Made by a program: the position numbers and the translations under genes. DNA of 64,000 nt from an uncultured Muribaculaceae bacterium (GTDB lineage Bacteria > Bacteroidota > Bacteroidia > Bacteroidales > Muribaculaceae), in NCBI GenBank assembly GCA_910588245.1, contig CAJUQP010000009.1, positions 1-64,000 on the forward strand, written 5' to 3'. Below, piece by piece: positions 24,254 through 33,401 of this stretch; position 1 is the stretch's first letter; every line of letters starts with the position of its first letter. The notes beneath the pieces were generated by a model. That model had not been told where the DNA came from. It did no database searches and worked only from the letters and a program-made list of their open reading frames with translations.

Positions 24254-27200
24254 TTAGAAAGTTATACCTGCGCCGAAAGTGAGACTTCTCTGGAGAGGAT
24301 AGCTCGTGATGGCGTTCCCAATCTCAGGATCGGCAATCTTGTAATTATCGATGGTAAAGAGGTTACTTCCGTTAAAATAGATGCGTATATTATCCACGCC
24401 GATGCTATTAGTCCACTCGTGAGGAAGTGTATAGCCGATCTCAAGAGATTTGAGACGGAGGAAATTAACACTGCGGAGCCACCATGTAGACTCAACACCA
24501 TTCCATTTGTCACCATAAGTCTGACCCATAAAAGCCCTTGGCCAGCGCGCGTTGGCGTTCTCCTCTGGGGTATTGCCCTCTCTCCATCGTCCTTCATAAA
24601 AGTCGGTGGCCATGTTCATCGTGGGCATCACTACCATCTTTGCCTGTCCTTGCCCCTGGAAAAATGCATTGATATCGATACCCTTCCATTCACCTGCGAG
24701 TGTAAAGCCATAGATGATACGGGGAGTGGGGCTGTAATCATACCGGATAGCGTCATCCCATGTAATGTTGTCGTCTCCATTCATATCCTGATAGATCAAG
24801 TCACCCGGCTTAGCACCTTCCATATGCGGAGAATTGTTGATCTGCTCCTGATTTTGATAAATGCCAATAGCCTTATATATTGTCATGCCATCGATGGGAG
24901 ATCCCTCCTGACGCTGCCAAGCCGGAGTAGTCGGAGCCTCGTCAATATAGTTCACTTTGTTGCGGGCATAAGTGAAGTTGCCTGTAACACTCCAATTGAA
25001 GTCACCTGCATGGTCGCGGTAAGTAGCCACAAGTTCGATACCAGTATTTGTAACCTTGCCTATATTCTCAGCAGGAAGCTTCATACCGGAGAAATAAGGA
25101 ACTGAGGCATTACGATAAGTAAGGATATCATCACGGACGGAGCGGAACCAGTCGAAATCAAGACTGAACTTGTTGTTGAGGAAGTTTGCCGAGAAACCGA
25201 CGTTCATCGTCTTTGCAGACTCCCAGGTGACTATCGGATTAGCCACACGTGACATTACCAACGCCTTATAAATCTTACCGTCGGTACCCGATCCAAAATA
25301 AGCACCTGTGTAAGGTTGCTCCTCAGTACTTTCATGGTATTTGTATTGTGACAGGTATTGATAGGGCGCAATATTATCGTTACCCATCTTACCCCATGAA
25401 TATTTTATCTTCAAGAAATTTACAATCGGAGTGAGGCTTTCAAAGAATCTTTCCTGACTGATTACCCAACCCACAGAGAATGCAGGGAAAAGGCCCCAGC
25501 GGTGCTGTTTGGCGAAGTTCATGGAACCATCATAGCGTAATGTAACTTCAGCGAGGTACTTGCCATCGTAGTCATAGTTGATACGGCCGAACACGTTACG
25601 GCGAGTCGTAATTTTGCTATAACCATTATTATCCTTATCCTCGGGCACATCCGAACCGGCAAAAAGCTCGGGGATGACATCTGCTACAAAGTTCGTACGA
25701 TATCCAGAAAGAGAATGATAGCTGTAACGGTTCTCCTCATAGGCAACGAAAGCGTTGATGTCATGAAGCTCGTTGAATACGCGGTTATAGCCCAGGCGCA
25801 CATTCCATGTGGAATTGGTTGAACGGTCAGACCAGTCGCTGACACTGATCTTTCCGGTCATGTCGCGTTTGTTGACATATTCTCCCTTTTCAAGAGCATA
25901 TAGATCATAAGGACGATTAAGTTGCTTGCCGTAATTGAAAGCAAAGTCAATCGCGGCATAAGCTTCGGCATACAGACCCTTTGTAATGACATCGAGGTCT
26001 ACGCGCACTTTCGGCTTTAGATCAAGAATATTATAGACATAACGGTTATATCCCGGAGCGTCCGTCACCATAACTGTAGAGTTGTTGGTGATGCCGTCAT
26101 AACCCACACGAGGAAGTCCGTTCTCATAATAAGGAGCAGCCCCCGGGAACATAGTCAGCAATTTACCGAAAAGGTAGTCAGTATCAAAGACTCCTCTGTT
26201 ACGGCGTTCCTGTCGTCCGAGTATATCTAAACTGAAAGAGATGGCCTTGGAGATCTTGGCATCTACATTGCTCGTAATCTGATATTGCTTGTAGTCCTGG
26301 GCGCTCTTGCGATAAAGAGCGTCCTGCCACATATACTGGAAAGAGGAATAGAACGACACCTTCTCATTTCCGCCGCTCACCGATACGGAATGCTGGGTCC
26401 TTCCGGCCCATTTCTTGGCAGTCGCACCTCACCAGTCGGTGTCAGGGAAATGGTCGAGATCGTCATGATTCTTGTAATGCTCCAGTGAAGTTTCATCAAA
26501 GGTCAGACCGGGGGAATCGTGACGCGAATCCGCATCATACTCGTTGCGGTATGTAGCATACTGATATGAGCTGAGCATCTTCGGGATGCGCGTAGGCTGG
26601 GCAACTGTATAGCTACCATTATAGCTTACCTTTACTTTTCCCTCCTTACCACGCTTTGTGGTGACAAGGATGACACCATTGGCGGCCCGAGCACCATAAA
26701 TGGCCGCGGATGCATCTTTCAGTACGGAGATAGATTCGATATCGTCGGGATTCAGACGCGAGAAAGAACGGTCGGCCACACCATCGACCACGATCAGAGG
26801 CTCCGTATTCCCAAGAGTTCCTTTACCACGGATGGTGATAGTGGCACCATCCTCACCAGGCTCACCACTGCGGGTGTTGGCGATGATACCGGCCGTCTTT
26901 CCGGCCAGGGTGTTCGACATGTTGGCGGCAGATACCTTCTTGATATCGTCGCCTGAAACGGATGATACGGATCCTGTCAGAGTGGCTTTTTTCTGCACGC
27001 CGTAACCGACCACAACGAGCTCATCGAGCGATTCGGTAGATGCCGAGAGGCTTACCTCTATGTTTTTCTGTCCGCTCAGCGCGATTTCCCGGGTGGCGTA
27101 CCCCACATAGCTTACCACAAGCGTACCTTTCGCGGGGACGTTAAGTGCAAAGTTACCGTCGATATCGGTCGCGGTTCCAATGGTTGTACCCTTCACCATC

Positions 27201-27409
27201 ACACTGGCACCTATCACTGCCTCGCCGTTCTGCTGGTCGACAACCTTTCCTGTCAGTCTGTGGGTCTGTTGGCCTTGCTGAGCGGCGACAGATTCCGTTG
27301 CCGGAGCCGCGTAAGCCATGCCGGTGGCCGCACTGAATGCCAATGCCAGACAGAGGGCACCTTTCAGAAAATCACTTGCCCGGTTCATCCGGGGTTCGTC
27401 ATGTTTCAT
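24254..27409 (-). pseudogene. SusC-like TonB-dependent transporter interrupted by an in-frame TGA
   Basis: The region encodes a SusC protein of 1051 codons in one uninterrupted register, except that codon 327 is TGA (26429-26431). Residues 1-326 contain the signal sequence, a CarboxypepD_reg-like domain (LTGKVVDQQNGEAVIGASVMV, about 50-130) and the TonB plug with ELVVVGYG and SVLKDASAAIYGARAANGVI. After the TGA the frame continues with GATAKKWAGRTQHS, then SGGNEKVSFY and the beta-barrel to the C-terminal PLQRSLTFGAGITF. The residue before the stop is Trp (DTDW), and a TGG-to-TGA change is the simplest origin. No frameshift is needed. Truncated at 326 residues, the protein would lack nearly all of the barrel. 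It may be a real nonsense mutation, a variant in the population, or a base-call error. Confidence 0.88.
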
Positions 27410-27433
27410 AAGCGTATATTTTAAGGTTAGTTA

Positions 27434-28828
27434 TTAATTCATGTTGTTTCGCACACGGATGGAATATGGCCACTGGGCGTCGCCCGGATTCTCAGGGCCG
27501 TCGATATTGCGCCAATGCTCTGTAGGAGCGCCCATCACCACGAGCCACAGTTTCTTGATGTCCTTCCCGGCGGGAGCCTTGTAAGACACGGTGCCTTTCT
27601 TGGCACTATGCATCTCGCCATAGTGGGCGTTGCCTTCGGCGTCGACGGCTACAAGTCCGTAGCGCCATCCAGCTTTCGATGCATTCTTAGTGCAATAGCC
27701 TTTCTTGCCTGCCTCACCGCGGAAATCAATCTTCACGCTTTTACCATTCTCCGGCACATCGACAGGAATCACATTAAACCCGTAGTTTTCAGGAGCGTTT
27801 TCCGGAGATATGCGCTGCCATCCCCCTCCGGCGTTATCAAGCTTGGAATGCCATATGTCGGTATAGTCACGTGTATAGTCGCGCACACGGTCTATATCCC
27901 AATTGACAAGGCGTGCGTAATTGTGCCACATCTCATCATTGAAGGCTTTCTGATCCATGCCAGTGAGTTTCTTATAGGTCATGACGGGATCCTCCCCCAC
28001 CTTTCCCTGACGGTAAAGCTCGGCAATGAACGGAAGTCCGTGCTTCTCTCCCCACAACTCTATCACATAAGGTGAATGGTAGATATTGTCGATGTGGAGG
28101 TAAGCCTTGTGGGTGAGATCGGAGAAAGCCTTGAGATGGAAATTCTCATCTTTCTGCCATTCCGGGTTCACTTGCCAGAGCATCCACTGCGAGGTCATCT
28201 CGTAGAATCCCGCGCCTCCCCAGGCCTCACCCTCTCCGTCACAGGTGATCTGGAGCTGATAGCTGTGGCCGAGTTCATGGGCTATGCAGTTAAGGTTCTT
28301 GTCCTGCACGCGGTTAGGGGCGATCCACAGAGCACCGATCTGCCCGTCGTAGTCACCGCCGTAGGCAGTGCCCTCAAGGGAGTAGTCGAGCATGACCATC
28401 ATCTTGTATTTATCGGCCTTGGTGCCGGGCTTCACGAAAGCCAGATCCTTATAGAAAAAGTCATAGAAATGCTGCAGTTTCCCCATCAGATTGGCGAGAT
28501 CAACCTTCATGTTATGGCCATCGAGATCGGGAGCCTGCGTTATGTCGGGGCCGAAACCCTTGGCCCAGAAGAGAGCCACATCAGGGGTGCTGACCATACG
28601 TTTGAAACTCCATTTGGATGTGTCACTCTCGAGATTCATGCTTCGTAGGTCATTGGGTATATAGATCGCTTTCTCCTGACGCGTCACCACCGGCACGGTT
28701 GCCTGCACCGGATATGCCTCGTCGGGATTCAGGGCTATGACTCCAGACTTGGAGGGATCATTGTCCTGCGCGCCGCCATAGAAGAAGCAGCCCATAAGGG
28801 CGGAGATAAGGATGAGTCCTTTTTTCAT
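27434..28828 (-). CDS. Putative secreted zinc metallopeptidase (HELGH), DUF6055-like
   Basis: The 464-residue protein has an N-terminal signal sequence (LILISALMGCFFYGG). It contains HELGH with His184, Glu185 and His188, followed 22 residues after the second His by Glu210 in GFYEMTSQW, a spacing compatible with gluzincin-type HExxH...E zinc sites such as those of M60-like peptidases. Other conserved blocks are VALFWAKGFG (about 86), MLDYSLEGTAYGG (about 147) and a C-terminal beta-rich domain (about 355-464) with GWRYGLVAVDAEGN and KKLWLVVMGAP. I believe this corresponds to the DUF6055 family, but that is from memory. The substrate is unknown. It sits 24 bp before the SusC gene and is a paralogue of the next gene upstream. 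Confidence 0.75.
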   Translation of the reverse strand: MKKGLILISALMGCFFYGGAQDNDPSKSGVIALNPDEAYPVQATVPVVTRQEKAIYIPNDLRSMNLESDTSKWSFKRMVSTPDVALFWAKGFGPDITQAPDLDGHNMKVDLANLMGKLQHFYDFFYKDLAFVKPGTKADKYKMMVMLDYSLEGTAYGGDYDGQIGALWIAPNRVQDKNLNCIAHELGHSYQLQITCDGEGEAWGGAGFYEMTSQWMLWQVNPEWQKDENFHLKAFSDLTHKAYLHIDNIYHSPYVIELWGEKHGLPFIAELYRQGKVGEDPVMTYKKLTGMDQKAFNDEMWHNYARLVNWDIDRVRDYTRDYTDIWHSKLDNAGGGWQRISPENAPENYGFNVIPVDVPENGKSVKIDFRGEAGKKGYCTKNASKAGWRYGLVAVDAEGNAHYGEMHSAKKGTVSYKAPAGKDIKKLWLVVMGAPTEHWRNIDGPENPGDAQWPYSIRVRNNMN

Positions 28829-28865
28829 CGTTCTTGTGTGTTAACGGGTATAGTTTTATTAAATA

Positions 28866-30257
28866 TTACAGAGTCTTTATCGAGTATGGCCATTCGTCGT
28901 CTGACTGCTGAGAGTTGTGGATGTAGTGAGAGACAGGGGCACCCATCACCACGAGCCAGAGTTTCCTGACACTCTTCCCTTCGGGAGCCGAGAAGCCGAC
29001 CGTACCTGTAGCGTCCTTGTGAATGTCACCGTATATCGTATTTCCATCGGAGTCAATGGCAACGAAACCATAGCGCCATCCGGCAGCAGATTTATGAATG
29101 CTGTTGAAACCGGTCTGGCCTGCCTCACCACGGAATTCCACAGAAAGTGTCTTCCCGGCTTCAGGAGGAGTCATCGCGATAGCGTTGAAACCGTAGTTCT
29201 GCGGACAATTGTTTTTAGCAATTCTTTGCCATCCCTCCCCGGCATCGGTGAAAGCCACCTTCTTCCAGAGATCGCAGAGTCCTGAGGTGTATTCACGGGT
29301 CCTGTCAAAATCCCAGGCAGTGATACGGGCACTATTGCGCCACATCTCATCATTGAACTTATCCTGATCAAGACCTGTAAGCTTCTTATAGGTTATCACC
29401 GGATCCTCTCCCACCTTTCCGGCTCTGTAAAGCTCGGCGATGAAGTCGAGACCATGCAAATCGGCCCAGCATTCAATGATATATGGAGAACGATAGATAT
29501 TCTCGCTATGCAGGAAAGCCTTATGAGTCTGCCATGCGAAACACTGGTCGGTGTCGGGATAATAGAGATGGTAGCGCTCCTCGGTGGTCCACTCGGGGTT
29601 CACTCTCCAGAGCATCCACTGCGAGGTCATCTCGTAGAATCCGCATCCGCCCCATGCATCACCGTCGCCATCAGCGATGATCTGAAGCTGGAAGCAATGT
29701 CCGAGCTCATGGGCCACCGCGTTCATATTCTTGTCCTGCACACGGTTTGGCGCTACCCAAAGCGTGCCTATCTCGTTGTTCGATGTTCCGCCGTAGGCAG
29801 TTCCCTCCAGCGAATAGTCGAGCATGATCATCATGCGGTATTTGTCGGCCTTGGTCTTTCCAGGCTTCACAAATTTGAGGACGTCATAATAATAGTCGTA
29901 AAACTCCTGTGTCTTCTTAAGAAGCAAATCGGCGTCAACCCTCATGTCCTGTCCCTGCAGGGTTGGGGCTTTCGAAAGATCGTCGCCGAAGCCCTTGGCC
30001 CAGAACAGGATGACGTCTTCAGTAGCTTTTGAGCGCTGCCAGCACCACTTGCTCGACTTCTTCGTGAGATCCATCCCTTTCAGATCGTCGGCCGCGGTGA
30101 AAACAGCCTTTCCCTCAGGAGGACCAGCTGTCTCGCCGGGCTCCGGCTTAGGTTCCGTTTTTTCTGTTCCCCCTCCGTCCGGTCCATCGCTCCCGCAAGC
30201 GGTAGCGACCATGCCTAACGAAAGGATCAGCAGGCAATATATGACTAACTTCTTCAT
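28866..30257 (-). CDS. Putative zinc metallopeptidase lipoprotein (HELGH), paralogue of the neighbour
   Basis: The start at 30257 gives 463 residues with a lipoprotein signal ending ATAC at about residue 21; the open frame begins 11 codons earlier. A Gly/Glu/Pro/Lys linker (about 23-48) separates the lipid anchor from the body. HELGH is at His183-His187 and the putative third ligand Glu209 lies in GFYEMTSQW with the same spacing as in the neighbour. The two proteins align along their whole length (FWAKGFG, DYSLEGTAYGG, VAPNRVQDKN, YKKLTG.DQ, LWLVVMGAP). The pair looks like a duplication with one lipid-anchored and one probably periplasmic or released copy. The function as a peptidase is inferred from the motif only. 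Confidence 0.75.
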   Translation of the reverse strand: MKKLVIYCLLILSLGMVATACGSDGPDGGGTEKTEPKPEPGETAGPPEGKAVFTAADDLKGMDLTKKSSKWCWQRSKATEDVILFWAKGFGDDLSKAPTLQGQDMRVDADLLLKKTQEFYDYYYDVLKFVKPGKTKADKYRMMIMLDYSLEGTAYGGTSNNEIGTLWVAPNRVQDKNMNAVAHELGHCFQLQIIADGDGDAWGGCGFYEMTSQWMLWRVNPEWTTEERYHLYYPDTDQCFAWQTHKAFLHSENIYRSPYIIECWADLHGLDFIAELYRAGKVGEDPVITYKKLTGLDQDKFNDEMWRNSARITAWDFDRTREYTSGLCDLWKKVAFTDAGEGWQRIAKNNCPQNYGFNAIAMTPPEAGKTLSVEFRGEAGQTGFNSIHKSAAGWRYGFVAIDSDGNTIYGDIHKDATGTVGFSAPEGKSVRKLWLVVMGAPVSHYIHNSQQSDDEWPYSIKTL

Positions 30258-30290
30258 GGTTGGTATGAGGCTTCTCTCTTTTTGTCGCAA

Positions 30291-32735
30291 TCAATTGACT
30301 TTCCATTCTATCACGCCTCCACTCTCGCCGTCGCGCAGCTTAGCGGCGACCTTGAGGGCAGTGGTAGTGACAGGTTCGAAGGCCACATGATTATATTTGT
30401 CTTTCTCGACGCCGAAGGAGTCGGAGGTCTTCACGGGAGCCCAACGATTGGCTGCGTCCTTATAGTAAAGAGTCCATTTCTCCGGGGTGCGGTAGTTGCC
30501 GTCGTAATGGTCGAAATCGAGCCAGTAAAGGTCGACACTGCTCACAGTCTCAGGTTTCTCAAAAGCGTAGCAGACATTCTCATCCGTTCCCTGACGGAGC
30601 CACCAGTAATGATAGGGCTTTGAAGTATCGGCACTCGACTTTGGTTCCCACTGATCGTTGTATCCCCAGGCATAGTTGAGGTTGGAAGTAGCCGCGGGTT
30701 CTCCGGAAGTGAGGGCGGTAGGCTCAGAATACATCGTTGCCCGGCTTGCCAGAGTAGGTTTGGGAGTTGCGACAGCCACATCCTTCGACTCAGGAATCCA
30801 GACTGCCATATGATGGTTGCCGCGGTTGTTCCATGTGCAATAAGGAGTAGCCTTGAAGTCGACGTCGGCCACACCATTATCGGTAACTTTCTTGGCCTTC
30901 CCGGTGAGAGTAATGACACCGTTGAGAAGCTCGGGCTCATATTTCTCGGCAAAAGCGATGCCATCGGGTATGAACTTGTCGAAAACCGTGCTGTCGGCCT
31001 GATCGCACCCCTCGAGGCAGTACATCACAGGGCCACGCTCAATGGCGAGTTTTCCACGGTCGTCTCCCACGGCCTCATGTGCCTTCACGCGCTTCACCTC
31101 CATCGGAAGGGAAAGCTCGACAACATCACCGGGTTTCCACGTGCGCTTGATGGTGGCATACCCGTTTCCGGTCATCACATCGGCCTTCTTACCGTTCACC
31201 TTAAGTTCATAAGGTTTGGAAGCCTTCGACGTGAAAGAATAGAGATCGGTAGGCACCGGCGCGTCCTGAGCCCATCCCGGTATACGGAGACGCAGAGCGA
31301 ACTCACCCTCTTTCTCGGGAGTGACGGCGAGTTTCACCTCACCTTGCCACGGATACTCTGTGGTCTGACGTATATTGACCTTGTTGTTGGCGGTCTCTAT
31401 GTCTGCGCTGCTCTGTATATAAAGGTTCACAAGCACATCATCAGCCTGTGTAGCGTAGACGTAATGAGGGACAGATGCCATGAAGCGGGTCACATTGCCG
31501 GGACAGCAGGCACAGCCGAACCATTTCTGGCGCTCGTGCTGACCCATGCTCTCGAGAGGATTGTCGTAGAAGAAACGGTCGCCGGAGAGCGATACGCCAG
31601 AGGGAACACCGTTATAAAGGGCGCGCTCGTAGACATCGGCATACTTGGCATCGCCCGTAGCCAGGAACATGCGGTAATTCCAGTAGACATTGGCTATGGC
31701 GGCGCAGGTCTCGCAATAAGCAGTGTGGTTGTTGAGCTCATAATCAGGCCCGAAACCCTCACCCTGGGCACGGGAACCGATACCACCGGTGATATAGAGC
31801 TTGCGGGAAGCCATGTTATTCCAGACACGGTCGAGAGCGTTGAAATAGGAAGTATCGTTGGTCAGTGAAGCCACGTCGGCCACACCGGAATAGAAGTATC
31901 CGGCACGCACGGCATGGCCGACAATCTCATCCTGCTTCGTGAGGGGGAGATGATCCTGCGAATATGGACTCGGCTTACGTCCGTTGGAGAGGCGTCCTGC
32001 CTCGTCGCAGAAGTATTTGGCTTCGTCGAGATATTTCTTATCACCCGTCACCTTATATAGCTTGGCGAGAGCCATCTCCACGATGGGATGTCCTGAAGGA
32101 TATTTGATCTGACCTTCGCCGAGACCGAAGGTCTTGCATACGAGATCGGCATTCTTTATAGCCACATCAAGAAGTGAGCGTTTGCCTGTGGCACGATAGT
32201 GAGCTACGGCAGCCTCTATGAGGTGTCCGGAGTTGTAAAGTTCGTGACTGTTTATCTTATCCCATTTATGGTTGCCCCACCAACCCCGGAGACGATCGCA
32301 TTTGTTGGTGACGCAGGTGGTGAGGTAGCCGTCGGGTTCCTGAGCGGCGGCAATGAGATTGATGACAGAGTCGAGGTAGTTGTCGAGAGCCTTGTCATAC
32401 TCCACGGCAAGGGCATATGAGGCACCCTCAATAATCTTATAAGGATCGGTGTCATCGAAAGAGAAGTCGCCCCGGTGCTCCCCTTTCTTGAGGCCACCGG
32501 CGATTGCGAAATTGTCGAAGCGTCCGTTGACCTCGCATTCATGGAATGCGGAGGGTATGGAGACCTTTCTGTTTGTCTCGATACGGGGGGCCCAGAAGCG
32601 ATCGTCGATATGGACGTTGGTGAAAGAGACTTCCTTTATCGGGGCTTCGGGAGCCTGGTAAGCCTTCTCCCCGGAGCAGGAAAGGAGGACAAGCGCCATA
32701 GCGCTTCCGGAAATGAGAGCAGGTAAAAGATTCAT
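30291..32735 (-). CDS. GH127 beta-L-arabinofuranosidase, lipoprotein
   Basis: From the ATG at 32735 the product has 814 residues and a lipoprotein signal (ALVLLSCSG). The GH127 catalytic domain covers about 30-640. The zinc/Cys centre is present: Glu342 and Cys344 in YCETCAAIAN, and the Cys pair 410-411 in GCACCPGN, matching Glu338, Cys340, Cys417 and Cys418 of Bifidobacterium HypBA1, where the first of the paired Cys is the nucleophile. A C-terminal discoidin-like beta-sandwich (about 690-814, WTLYYKD and GVIEWKVN) is likely a carbohydrate-binding part. The enzyme should release beta-linked L-arabinofuranose. It is the first gene of the minus-strand operon; the next gene starts 34 bp after its stop. 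Confidence 0.92.
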   Translation of the reverse strand: MNLLPALISGSAMALVLLSCSGEKAYQAPEAPIKEVSFTNVHIDDRFWAPRIETNRKVSIPSAFHECEVNGRFDNFAIAGGLKKGEHRGDFSFDDTDPYKIIEGASYALAVEYDKALDNYLDSVINLIAAAQEPDGYLTTCVTNKCDRLRGWWGNHKWDKINSHELYNSGHLIEAAVAHYRATGKRSLLDVAIKNADLVCKTFGLGEGQIKYPSGHPIVEMALAKLYKVTGDKKYLDEAKYFCDEAGRLSNGRKPSPYSQDHLPLTKQDEIVGHAVRAGYFYSGVADVASLTNDTSYFNALDRVWNNMASRKLYITGGIGSRAQGEGFGPDYELNNHTAYCETCAAIANVYWNYRMFLATGDAKYADVYERALYNGVPSGVSLSGDRFFYDNPLESMGQHERQKWFGCACCPGNVTRFMASVPHYVYATQADDVLVNLYIQSSADIETANNKVNIRQTTEYPWQGEVKLAVTPEKEGEFALRLRIPGWAQDAPVPTDLYSFTSKASKPYELKVNGKKADVMTGNGYATIKRTWKPGDVVELSLPMEVKRVKAHEAVGDDRGKLAIERGPVMYCLEGCDQADSTVFDKFIPDGIAFAEKYEPELLNGVITLTGKAKKVTDNGVADVDFKATPYCTWNNRGNHHMAVWIPESKDVAVATPKPTLASRATMYSEPTALTSGEPAATSNLNYAWGYNDQWEPKSSADTSKPYHYWWLRQGTDENVCYAFEKPETVSSVDLYWLDFDHYDGNYRTPEKWTLYYKDAANRWAPVKTSDSFGVEKDKYNHVAFEPVTTTALKVAAKLRDGESGGVIEWKVN

Positions 32736-32865
32736 AATGTATAGTTGTTCACAATAGATATTCCTCATTGACCGTCCAGACCCGCCGGAGCAATGCTGCC
32801 ACGTATTGAGTCAGCCCGGTCAATGCTTCATCTGCGAAATTAGCACAAAGCGTCCTGACAGAATT

Positions 32866-32898
32866 GTAAAATCATACATTTATATGGTAAAATCGTAC
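32866..32898 (-). promoter_or_regulatory. Direct-repeat operator candidate of the GH127-SusC/D operon
   Basis: On the minus strand GTACGATTTTAC (32887-32898) and GTATGATTTTAC (32866-32877) form a 12-bp direct repeat with one mismatch, 21 bp apart from start to start, that is two helical turns. This is the arrangement expected for an AraC-type dimer such as the output domain of the HTCS encoded nearby. The repeats lie 131-163 bp upstream of the start at 32735. Confidence 0.5.
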
Positions 32899-32968
32899 AA
32901 ACACGTGGATCTTACAGTTTTTTTGCATGATATTACCAACTTTGAACAAATTTATCATGCCATAATTT

Positions 32969-33247
32969 CTACATTAAACACTTCCCCACATCAGGATTTC
33001 CATAGATAACAACCGACAAAAAGATTCCCCCCGCCTCATCGTCCACTATGCCACACAGCTCCCTCTTCAGCTTGCGAAAATCACTCAAACAATCCTCCCG
33101 CCCATAAGGAACGCGCTCTAAACCGAAGCTGAAGCCGAACTCTTTCTTGTAGCAGATTTTTTCTTGCAGGTGAAGAAGAAATCTTGCGGTTTTACCGGAT
33201 TTGGCACATTTTTGTACATTTTTATCGTTTTTTGTATGGGATTTTTA
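32969..33247 (-). other. Uninterrupted frame of 91 codons without a normal start codon
   Basis: Between in-frame stops at 33245-33247 and 32969-32971 the minus strand has an open frame with protein-like composition (GLERVPYGREDCLSDFRKL, ELCGIVDDEAGGIFLSVV). There is no ATG or GTG that would yield most of it, and part overlaps the putative operator at 33214-33248. It may be a decayed gene or chance. The rest of the 666-bp divergent region (32736-33401) holds only the repeat pairs and promoter-like words. Confidence 0.25.
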
Positions 33248-33248
33248 T
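33214..33248 (+). promoter_or_regulatory. Direct-repeat operator candidate of the GH97-GH127 operon
   Basis: GTACATTTTTAT (33214-33225) and GTATGGGATTTTTAT (33234-33248) repeat with a start-to-start distance of 20 bp and resemble the GTAYGATTTTAC pair in front of the divergent operon. A third weaker ATTCTTATCG copy is at 33259-33268. A TTACTTTG word at 33270-33277, one base off the -7 consensus, lies just downstream. Confidence 0.4.
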
Positions 33249-33401
33249 CGATGTTACGATTCTTATCGCTTACTTTGCACTGCGAAATGCGACAGAGGAT
33301 AATCTCGCCTGATATGGTGCCACTTTAAAAGTCCTTTTTTTGATACGTTTCTTCTCTGCCGCGACCTGCATCGAAACTTGTTACTGTAACAGCATAATAT
33401 T

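Noticed and set aside
24254-26380. The downstream SusC fragment as an independent gene starting at 26380
   Set aside because: The frame is open right up to the TGA at 26429-26431 and encodes expected SusC sequence before the ATG at 26380, so the ATG is just an internal Met.
26429-26431. TGA in SusC as a selenocysteine or other recoding site
   Set aside because: No SECIS-like element or precedent for recoding in SusC was seen, TGA is used as a normal stop elsewhere in the window (for example dacB-cluster and kef junctions), and a single TGG-to-TGA change is simpler.
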